From Ignavibacteriales bacterium (lineage in GTDB: Bacteria > Bacteroidota > Ignavibacteria > Ignavibacteriales > Ignavibacteriaceae): DNA of 12,199 bases. Below are positions 5,934 to 12,199 of this stretch, in pieces; position 1 is the stretch's first letter; the number at the start of each line of letters is the position of its first letter. The stretch is from positions 1 to 12,199 of the forward strand of contig PLNZ01000357.1 of NCBI GenBank assembly GCA_003142915.1. Reading direction: 5' to 3'. The notes under the pieces are model-generated. The model saw only the letters and a list, made by a program, of their open reading frames with translations, was not told the DNA's origin and did not search any database. The position numbers were made by a program, and so were the translations under genes.

Positions 5934-8900
5934 TACTTACTAAAAACGAAATAGATTCAATTGATCTTGATATTTTAATTGATGAAAAAATTAAAACAGG
6001 CAGGCTGGAGGAATTTCTTCTAATCGTTCCTACTAACAGGAAGATCAGGTCATTGAAAAGGGAAATTATATCTTTAACTGCCGGACAGGCATCGGGGAAA
6101 ATTAATTTAGAAACCATCGGAACATTTACCGGCAGTCTGCTTTTTACCGGTGGAAATATGAAATCGGAAACTTTAAGCGAAGCAGCTTCGGCTGTATTAC
6201 TGAATCAGAGTTTAAATGAATGCAAACTGAAGTATTTTTCTCTTTATAAAGATGAATTTCCCCAAGGCACTTTAATCAGGTTAAGAGAAGTTATTTCCGA
6301 ATATAAGAAAAGTGGAATTACTCCTGATAATTTAAGAACAGAATCGAAGGAATTGGAAGGATCCGAAAAAAATAAGGCTGAAGATATTGCCGGTATATAT
6401 GAGGCATATCAGTCTAAGTGTCGGCAATTAAGCGTAAAAGAGACAGGGGATATTTATCATGAACTTAACCGGTTATCATATCCCTCCTTTGAAAATAATT
6501 TCAGAGTGCTTTATCCGCTTGTCCGTTTAATTGTAATCAATGGTTTCGATGAATTTACCGCCCCTGAGATTGAAATAATAAATTCGGCGTCAAAAATAGA
6601 AAACGTTGAACTGTATGTTTCCTTCGATTATTTCGCATATAACCCCGCCATCTTTTCTCATCTGGATAAATGCTATAATAAATTAATTTGGAAAGGATTC
6701 CGGGCTGTAAAAAATAATTTTTCCCCGGCTCAGAAAAAGTTTGAGAGTGAAATAAGAGAAAACTTATTCAGGCTCAATGCTAAAAATAAAACCGGTTACT
6801 TCAGCAGTGCGATTACAAAAATTTCCGCTGGCACAAGGGAAAAAGAAATAGAATTAATTGCCAAGGAGATAAAAGAACTTATTACGGAAAGAAAAGCTGA
6901 ACCCAGCCGGATATGCGTGGTTTTTAATTTAATTCAAAAATATTCCAATGTTGTACGGGATATATTCCGGCAATACGGGCTGCCTTTCAACCTTACGGAC
7001 AGGATTCCGCTGGATTCGTCTTCGCCGGTAATCTCAATTATAAATTTTTTGAAAATTCTTGAGAATGATTTCTATTACAGGAATATTTTTCGTGCATTGA
7101 GCGGCGGATATTTAAAATTTGCAAATATAGATAAATCAAACCTTCTTAGGGCTTCCGTTGATTTAAAAATTATTTCCGGATATAATAATTGGATAAACAC
7201 CCTTCAGGATGCTCTGTTGCGAATAGAGGAAGGTGAAGACGATGAAAATAGTTTTACTTCAAACGACAAAGAGATCTACAAACGGGCGCTATCGGATCTG
7301 AAAAGTTTGAATGAAATTCTTTTGCCTTTCCAAAAGACGATGACTTTGAAGGAGTTTGCTGATAATTTAAACAATTTAATTTTTTCTTTACAGCTTCCGT
7401 CAAGATTGATTAATAATGCCGGCAATACGGCGGAAGAAAATATAAAAGGAATTACTACTCTTTTAGATTTAATTAAAGAGATATTTAAACTTTTCGAGCT
7501 TGAATATGGAAAAAATAAGAAATTTCCGCTTAGCTTTTTCCTGGCAAACTTAAAAACGGCTGTCTCGTCATCCCGCTTTAATGTTAAAGAAAAACCCGGT
7601 TATGGCGTCCAGATAACAAACCTTGAAGAAATACGCGGGCTAAAATTTGAATATCTCTTTATATCCGGATTATGTGACGGCGATCTGCCTACAAGATATT
7701 CACCGGAAATATTTTTCTCCGGTTCTTACCGGAAGAATGAAATGATTCATCAAACTGAAGAACGATACCGTTTTTATCAATCACTTTGTTCCTGGACTAA
7801 GCATCTTTATTTAACTTATCCTCTCCAGGAAGATAAAAAAGAATTGGTTGAATCAAATTTTCTTAACGAATTTGGTAATTTGTTTGATACGGGGTTAAAG
7901 AATGAAAAAGATTACTCGGGATCGATATATTCTAAAGAAGAATTGATGGTTTATCTTTCTCAAAATAAATTTGAAAGTTTTCCTGAAAATTTGGACACTA
8001 CTGGGTTGAATATAGATTACGGCAGGATCAAAAAATCTATTAATATAGATGAACTGAGAAGATTTCAGCCGTTTGGAACATCGGAGTATACCGGCTGGAT
8101 AAGTAATGCTCTGAATGAATCAGACGGTGATGTGCTGACGGATTTTAAGTTCAAAGAATTTTCTATCTCACGACTGGAGACTTACGCTAAATGTCCATAT
8201 AAGTATATGGCTGAAAGGATTTTAAAGCTTAAACCTATACAGGAACCCACCGAAGATATAGAAGCTTTAGAGATGGGAAGCCTGCTCCATAATATCCTTT
8301 ATAAATTTTATAAGCAGATTACCGGTAAAGGAATTATCTTGGCTGATGCTGATGAGGATCATCTTAACTTTGCTGAAAAATTGATGTTTGAGATTGCAGA
8401 AAGAATAATTGATGATGCAAACTTTCACTCGCCGCTTACTTTTTATGAGAAAGAAAAAGTCTTAGGAATAAACGGAGATAGGAAAAATTCTATTTTGTAC
8501 AAATTTTTACAAGAAGAAGCTGATAATAAGATGGGTTTTATTCCGGAATTTTTTGAGTTTAATTTCGGCGACAAAGAAAATGATAATAAGGAATTGGAAT
8601 CTTTCTCCGGTATTAAGATAGATTCAATTAACGTTGTTGGAAAGATTGACAGGATTGATGTAGATAGGAAAAATAAAAAATATAAAGTAATTGATTATAA
8701 GTTAAGCGGAAAGAAACCCTCTTTATCCGATTTGCAGGATGGATTATCTCTTCAACTTCCGCTTTATTTATATGCAGCCAAAAAAATGGTAAACGCTCAA
8801 TTGGGCAATCGTAATATGGAATATGAACCTTCCGGCGCGGAAATTTATTCATTAAAATTTTCCGATAAAGAATTTGGGGGACAACTTGTTAAATTGCTGC

Positions 8901-9100
8901 AGCCCCGTGCAAAATATACGGAAGAACAATTAATTGAATCTTATAAAGAAATGATCAATATATGCCTGGCGGCGATTAAGAAATATGTCGGCGGCATTTC
9001 AGAAGGCAAATTCAATCTATCTTTGCTGGATGATAGAGAAAATAAAGTTTGCAGGTTCTGCAGTTTCCGTCCGGTATGCAGAATACAAGAGATTAACTAG
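5930..9100 (+). CDS. addB: AddB-like Fe-S PD-(D/E)XK nuclease (helicase-nuclease subunit)
   Basis: AddB partners AddA in double-strand break end resection, providing the nuclease and the Chi-scanning, inactivated helicase half. The 1056-residue protein has an N-terminal helicase-like region (about 25-600) without a Walker A P-loop; the Gly-Gln-Ala-Ser-Gly-Lys at 52-57 does not fit it. A helicase-like segment Arg-Gly-Leu-Lys-Phe-Glu-Tyr-Leu-Phe-Ile-Ser-Gly lies near 569-580. The C-terminal nuclease has H787 in Gly-Ser-Leu-Leu-His, D907 in Gly-Lys-Ile-Asp-Arg and D922-Tyr-K924, followed by a Gln in Leu-Gln-Leu-Pro. Cys755 (Cys-Pro-Tyr-Lys-Tyr) with Cys1041, Cys1044 and Cys1050 matches the AddB 4Fe-4S staple. 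The start overlaps the preceding small ORF as ATGA. No addA is in the window, so the symbol rests on architecture alone; another RecB-family nuclease is possible. Confidence 0.85.
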   Translation: MILTKNEIDSIDLDILIDEKIKTGRLEEFLLIVPTNRKIRSLKREIISLTAGQASGKINLETIGTFTGSLLFTGGNMKSETLSEAASAVLLNQSLNECKLKYFSLYKDEFPQGTLIRLREVISEYKKSGITPDNLRTESKELEGSEKNKAEDIAGIYEAYQSKCRQLSVKETGDIYHELNRLSYPSFENNFRVLYPLVRLIVINGFDEFTAPEIEIINSASKIENVELYVSFDYFAYNPAIFSHLDKCYNKLIWKGFRAVKNNFSPAQKKFESEIRENLFRLNAKNKTGYFSSAITKISAGTREKEIELIAKEIKELITERKAEPSRICVVFNLIQKYSNVVRDIFRQYGLPFNLTDRIPLDSSSPVISIINFLKILENDFYYRNIFRALSGGYLKFANIDKSNLLRASVDLKIISGYNNWINTLQDALLRIEEGEDDENSFTSNDKEIYKRALSDLKSLNEILLPFQKTMTLKEFADNLNNLIFSLQLPSRLINNAGNTAEENIKGITTLLDLIKEIFKLFELEYGKNKKFPLSFFLANLKTAVSSSRFNVKEKPGYGVQITNLEEIRGLKFEYLFISGLCDGDLPTRYSPEIFFSGSYRKNEMIHQTEERYRFYQSLCSWTKHLYLTYPLQEDKKELVESNFLNEFGNLFDTGLKNEKDYSGSIYSKEELMVYLSQNKFESFPENLDTTGLNIDYGRIKKSINIDELRRFQPFGTSEYTGWISNALNESDGDVLTDFKFKEFSISRLETYAKCPYKYMAERILKLKPIQEPTEDIEALEMGSLLHNILYKFYKQITGKGIILADADEDHLNFAEKLMFEIAERIIDDANFHSPLTFYEKEKVLGINGDRKNSILYKFLQEEADNKMGFIPEFFEFNFGDKENDNKELESFSGIKIDSINVVGKIDRIDVDRKNKKYKVIDYKLSGKKPSLSDLQDGLSLQLPLYLYAAKKMVNAQLGNRNMEYEPSGAEIYSLKFSDKEFGGQLVKLLQPRAKYTEEQLIESYKEMINICLAAIKKYVGGISEGKFNLSLLDDRENKVCRFCSFRPVCRIQEIN

Positions 9101-9120
9101 AAAGTTGTTATTATAAATAA

Positions 9121-9227
9121 CTACGCCCTTTAGGGCGTAGATAAAAAACCTGATAAGTAAAATCCGGGCTTTTCCCATAGGGATGGATCTAGCCCGTAAC
9201 GTTGGATTATGCTTTTGGGCTAAAGCC
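9121..9227. repeat. REP-like palindromic intergenic element
   Basis: Three palindromes are packed between addB and the M1 gene. The first is a perfect 8-bp stem, CTACGCCC (9121-9128) with GGGCGTAG (9133-9140), around TTTA. The second has an outer stem CGGGCT (9165-9170) with AGCCCG (9191-9196), and inside it TCCC-ATA-GGGA (9173-9183). The third is GCTTT (9211-9215) with AAAGC (9222-9226), or GGCT-AA-AGCC. The GGGCTAAAGCC form and the GC-rich hairpins in AT-rich DNA resemble dispersed REP/BIME-type elements in Bacteroidota genomes, often mobilised by REP-associated (Y1) transposases. No transposase is here, and copy number cannot be judged from one window. The first hairpin is followed by ATAAAAAACC, so it is a poor intrinsic terminator on the plus strand, though it may stabilise the addB mRNA end. 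Confidence 0.5.
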
Positions 9228-9288
9228 TATTATTTTTTAGTCTATCTCGCAATCAACACGCTAATGAACAGAGTTAGGAGTATCATAT

Positions 9289-11292
9289 ATGTATATGAAG
9301 ATATATTACAAAATCATACCGCTAATATTTTTACTACTTATGTTTTCAAACTTTTCTTTTGGGCAAAGCATTAAAGAATCGCTTGTTAAGTCTGAAAAAA
9401 AAATGTTTGACCGGAATATGAAACTCGCCAAAATCCTTTATCCCGGTGACTCTACAATTGATGTAACATATTATAAGTTAGATTTAACGATTACATATTC
9501 TCCAAACTATTTAACAGGTGCAGTTACCGTAAATGCCAATAGCAGCTCTCCGGGACTAAAAACTTTTTTCCTTGATTTAAAGGATTCTTTAGAGGTAGAT
9601 TCCATAATTACTAAAGGGAAAAAATTATCATTTACCCATGCAAATGACAAATTAAGTATAACCCTTGATACTACTTATAATACCGGCGCTTCTTTTTCTA
9701 TTATTATTTATTATCAAGGTATTCCTGTCGTAAGCGGCTTTGGAGGTTTTGTATTTGATTCATTCAGCAATAGTAAAAGTTATTCTATCTGGACTTTAAG
9801 CGAACCTTATGAGGCAAGCAATTGGTGGCCTTGTAAAGATACTCCTGCCGATAAAGCAGATTCTTCCGATGTCTGGGTAACATGCAGCGAAAATTTAAGC
9901 ACTGCTTCAAATGGAATATTGCAGGATACTATTGATAACGGTAACGGCACTCATACCTTTAAATGGAAAAACAGCTACCCGATAGCTCAGTATCTTATTT
10001 CAATTGCGGTTTCCGATTATACGATTTATACAAATTATTATAAATATTCCGAATCTGATTCTATGCCGGTTATTAATTATGTCTATCCGGAAACTTTTAC
10101 CTCTGCCAAAAGCACGATTGATAAAGTTCCCAACATGATTAAAATTTATTCCGACCGTTATGGGCAGTATCCTTTTCTTCGCGAGAAATACGGACAAGCA
10201 CAATTTGGCTGGAACGGGGGAATGGAACATCAAACCATCACTTCACTTAGCGAGTTTGATGAAGACCTTGAAGCGCATGAGCTGGCTCATCATTGGTTTG
10301 GCGATAAAGTAACATGCGCAGACTGGCAGGATATATGGCTGAATGAGGGCTTTGCTACGTATTCCGAAGCCATTTATTTCGGCGCATCAGTGAATGACAC
10401 CGTTTACTACCAGATAATCCAGCAAGATATGGTTACCGCAAAAAGCGCCGTGGGCTCTGTTTATGTTCAGGATATATCCTCCGAAGATGCAATTTTTGAT
10501 TATGCGCGAAGCTATGCAAAAGGCGCAGTAATACTTCACATGCTGAGAGAGATTGTGGGAGATTCTACTTTCTTTAATATTTTAAGAACTTATAATTCAT
10601 ATCCCGGACTGGCTTATAATGTTGCTACAACAGCAGATTTTGAATTTGTAGCGGAACAAGTTTACGGGCAAAGTTTAAAATATTTCTTTGATGAATGGAT
10701 ATACGGGGAAAATTATCCTCAGTACACGGTAAAATGGAACTCCCAATTTGCAGGGAATAATATTTATGATGTTACTGTTGATGTAAATCAATCTTCAAAT
10801 ACTAACCCTGTATTTTTTACAATGCCAGTTCAGATAAAAATTACTACTGTAAACGGAGATACTATAGTAACTGTTATTAATAATCAGCAGAATCAACAAT
10901 TTGTTATACAGGTAAATAGTTTACCCCGCTATATAACATTTGATCCCAATAATAATATTCTAAAAAATTTAACCACGACGGATTCAATAGATTTAACAAA
11001 GCCGGCGTCATTTAGCCTTGAGCAGAATTATCCTAATCCATTTAATCCTTCTACAAATATTGAATACTCAATACCGGTACAACGTACAGGGTACATCCCT
11101 GTAAAATTAGTAGTATATGATATACTCGGGCGCCAGGTTGCGGTTATGGTTAATCAAAAGCAGTCTGCAGGTTCTTATAAAGTGAGTTTCCCTCCGACGG
11201 AGTTATCAAAAACATTATCAAGCGGTATATACATATATGCTCTTACAGCGGGTGACTTCCGCAGTGTAAAAAAAATGATGCTTTTAAAATGA
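9289..11292 (+). CDS. Secreted M1-family metallo-aminopeptidase with T9SS type A sorting domain
   Basis: A zinc aminopeptidase that removes N-terminal residues from peptides, exported by Sec and then T9SS. Residues 1-25 form a signal peptide, probably cut after Phe-Gly-Gln. The N-terminal beta domain spans about 45-245. The exopeptidase motif is Gly-Gly-Met-Glu-His at 310-314. The zinc site is H330-E331-Leu-Ala-H334 plus E353 in Trp-Leu-Asn-Glu-Gly-Phe-Ala, and the catalytic tyrosine is likely Y409 in Ser-Tyr-Ala-Lys-Gly-Ala. After the catalytic domain (to about 470) there is one beta domain (about 478-555), with no sign of the long helical C-terminal domain of ERAP-type enzymes. Residues 574-667 are the T9SS tail: Leu-Glu-Gln-Asn-Tyr-Pro-Asn-Pro-Phe-Asn-Pro-Ser at the front and Gly-Ile-Tyr-Ile-Tyr at 646-650. 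The protein is expected to be surface-attached or released, feeding on extracellular peptides. The ATG has TAGGAG eight bases upstream; an alternative ATG is two codons later. Confidence 0.93.
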   Translation: MYMKIYYKIIPLIFLLLMFSNFSFGQSIKESLVKSEKKMFDRNMKLAKILYPGDSTIDVTYYKLDLTITYSPNYLTGAVTVNANSSSPGLKTFFLDLKDSLEVDSIITKGKKLSFTHANDKLSITLDTTYNTGASFSIIIYYQGIPVVSGFGGFVFDSFSNSKSYSIWTLSEPYEASNWWPCKDTPADKADSSDVWVTCSENLSTASNGILQDTIDNGNGTHTFKWKNSYPIAQYLISIAVSDYTIYTNYYKYSESDSMPVINYVYPETFTSAKSTIDKVPNMIKIYSDRYGQYPFLREKYGQAQFGWNGGMEHQTITSLSEFDEDLEAHELAHHWFGDKVTCADWQDIWLNEGFATYSEAIYFGASVNDTVYYQIIQQDMVTAKSAVGSVYVQDISSEDAIFDYARSYAKGAVILHMLREIVGDSTFFNILRTYNSYPGLAYNVATTADFEFVAEQVYGQSLKYFFDEWIYGENYPQYTVKWNSQFAGNNIYDVTVDVNQSSNTNPVFFTMPVQIKITTVNGDTIVTVINNQQNQQFVIQVNSLPRYITFDPNNNILKNLTTTDSIDLTKPASFSLEQNYPNPFNPSTNIEYSIPVQRTGYIPVKLVVYDILGRQVAVMVNQKQSAGSYKVSFPPTELSKTLSSGIYIYALTAGDFRSVKKMMLLK

Positions 11293-11402
11293 GTCTCTGT
11301 TAAAGATTAAAAATTGTTTTAACCCATTATTTCCCATTATGATTGACGTGAAAGTAAGTTTATATAATGATTAAAGGTTCTATTAAACCAAAGAGAAATA
11401 AT
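11293..11402. promoter_or_regulatory. Intergenic gap with a poor-spaced promoter candidate for the downstream gene
   Basis: The 110-base gap has no terminator hairpin after the M1 gene, so read-through is possible. TTGACG at 11343-11348 and TATAAT at 11363-11368 are good individual -35/-10 matches but only 14 bases apart, too close for a standard housekeeping promoter. No exact TAnnTTTG site is present. Confidence 0.25.
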
Positions 11403-12199
11403 ATGAAAAGAATTATTTTGTCCCTGTTTATGTTGAACCCGGTATTCTTTACATCTTTATTCGCTCAACTTGAACATTCGAAAAATATAAATGTCACAGT
11501 TGAAGTTCAACGGGAACTTTTCCCCGTTATAGAAAAATTCATTGCGGTAGGCAATATTCATTCTAATATTCCGGGTTTGGTTACGTGGAGAATTCATAAT
11601 AGTACTAATAAATTAGTTCGAATATCCTTAATTTCTGAGATACCTGGATGGGCGGCTCCCGTTATAACAACGGTAGATTTGTATCCTGATCAAAACAAAG
11701 AATTAATGCAGTCTCCGTTTGGGATTAATTTGCTAAGCAATCATATTCTTGCCCCGGCAACTATTCTGTTAAGGGCAAAAGTTGATGAAAAAATTATTTT
11801 TGAAGAAACACGAAATTTAAATATCAGGGCTGTAGATGACATGATCTGGTCATTGAATAGTCCTTGGGATACTGAATCGTTGATAGCTTCTTGGGTAACG
11901 CCCAATGACCCGATGGTTGAAGAAATATTGTCGGTTGCAAAAGAAATGCTGCCCGGGAAAAAATTACCGGGTTATAGCAGTTCCGATGTAAGAGAAGAAG
12001 TTAAAGCTATATTTAATGCCGTAAGCAATTATAAAATCTCTTATGTTAACAGCGCTATGTATTTTGGACAGGTTGGTTTTACACAGAGAGTAAAACTTCC
12101 GGAAGAATCTATTTCTGAAAAATCTGTAAACTGTATTGACGGTGCAGTTTTATTTGCTTCATTATTTGAAAATATTGGACTTCAACCATTAATAATCTT
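11403..12199 (+). CDS. Secreted protein with transglutaminase-like cysteine domain (partial, 3' end beyond right edge)
   Basis: An open frame of 265 codons runs from ATG 11403 off the right edge. Residues 1-21 form a signal peptide (Met-Lys-Arg, hydrophobic core, Leu-Phe-Ala-Gln), so it is exported. Residues about 28-145 look like a beta-sandwich: alternating hydrophobic strands, a Trp-Arg-Ile-His-Asn-Ser strand and Ile-Pro-Gly-Trp. Then come Trp-Val-Thr-Pro-Asn-Asp-Pro near 164-170, a helical stretch to about 210, and Tyr-Lys-Ile-Ser-Tyr at 210-214. The end has Val-Asn-Cys244-Ile-Asp-Gly-Ala-Val-Leu-Phe-Ala-Ser-Leu-Phe, typical of the nucleophile helix of transglutaminase-like proteins (Cys of the Cys-His-Asp triad). 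The His and Asp would lie past the edge, so activity is unproven. No T9SS tail can be seen because of truncation. It follows the M1 gene by 110 bases. SD is weak (AAAGAGAAA). Confidence 0.8.
   Translation, partial: MKRIILSLFMLNPVFFTSLFAQLEHSKNINVTVEVQRELFPVIEKFIAVGNIHSNIPGLVTWRIHNSTNKLVRISLISEIPGWAAPVITTVDLYPDQNKELMQSPFGINLLSNHILAPATILLRAKVDEKIIFEETRNLNIRAVDDMIWSLNSPWDTESLIASWVTPNDPMVEEILSVAKEMLPGKKLPGYSSSDVREEVKAIFNAVSNYKISYVNSAMYFGQVGFTQRVKLPEESISEKSVNCIDGAVLFASLFENIGLQPLII

Noticed and set aside
6083..6100. Gly-Gln-Ala-Ser-Gly-Lys in AddB as a possible Walker A
   Set aside because: It lacks the required GxxxxGK[ST] spacing and follow-on Thr/Ser, and is too far from the N-terminal strand.
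8628..8852. Minus-strand ORF opposite the nuclease domain of addB
   Set aside because: Antisense shadow of the conserved nuclease motifs; no support of its own.
9183..9374. 63-residue plus-strand ORF upstream of the M1 gene
   Set aside because: It runs through the palindromic repeat and overlaps the M1 signal peptide in another frame; no SD or family resemblance.
1..12199. CRISPR array, tRNA, rRNA, insertion sequence or toxin-antitoxin pair
   Set aside because: Looked for regularly spaced repeats, cloverleaf-like stretches, transposase motifs and paired small genes; none was seen.

Overview
The window is AT-rich. The strongest clue to its origin is the C-terminal tail of the large secreted peptidase at 9289-11292, a type IX secretion (T9SS) sorting domain opening with an Asn-Tyr-Pro-Asn-Pro-Phe-Asn-Pro-Ser-Thr motif. 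That form is typical of Ignavibacteria and related Bacteroidota/Chlorobiota. A Bacteroidetes-type promoter (TAnnTTTG) before secG and a cell envelope that needs both a PBP4-type peptidase and T9SS fit this placement. No tRNA, rRNA, CRISPR array, prophage or intact transposon is visible. This looks mostly like chromosomal housekeeping sequence rather than a dense accessory island.

Left part (1-3437): a response regulator receiver domain runs off the left edge on the minus strand. It diverges from secG (plus), which ends in a clear intrinsic terminator. secG converges on dacB (minus, PBP4-type D,D-carboxypeptidase/endopeptidase). dacB is divergent from a LOG-family (TIGR00730-like) nucleotide phosphoribohydrolase gene (plus).

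Middle (3438-5933): a hairpin separates the LOG gene from a minus-strand pair, a zinc-ribbon protein of unknown function followed by rpsU (ribosomal protein bS21). rpsU starts with TTG behind an unusually strong Shine-Dalgarno sequence. Upstream is a cytoplasmic M14 zinc carboxypeptidase gene (minus). A divergent 315-bp gap follows; its right end holds a 30-codon ORF resembling the N-terminus of a CYTH/class IV adenylate cyclase protein.

Right part (5930-12199): an AddB-like Fe-S PD-(D/E)XK nuclease overlaps the 30-codon ORF by ATGA. It is followed by a palindromic REP-like intergenic element, a T9SS-targeted M1 aminopeptidase, and a secreted protein with a transglutaminase-like domain cut by the right edge.

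Functionally the genes cover protein export (SecG, T9SS cargo), wall remodelling (DacB), peptide breakdown (M14, M1), translation (bS21) and recombination/repair (AddB-like). They do not form one pathway. No wholly new system is evident. The best leads are the zinc-ribbon/rpsU pair with its strong-SD TTG start, the CYTH-like 30-aa ORF coupled to addB, the REP-like element, and the shrunken PBP4.
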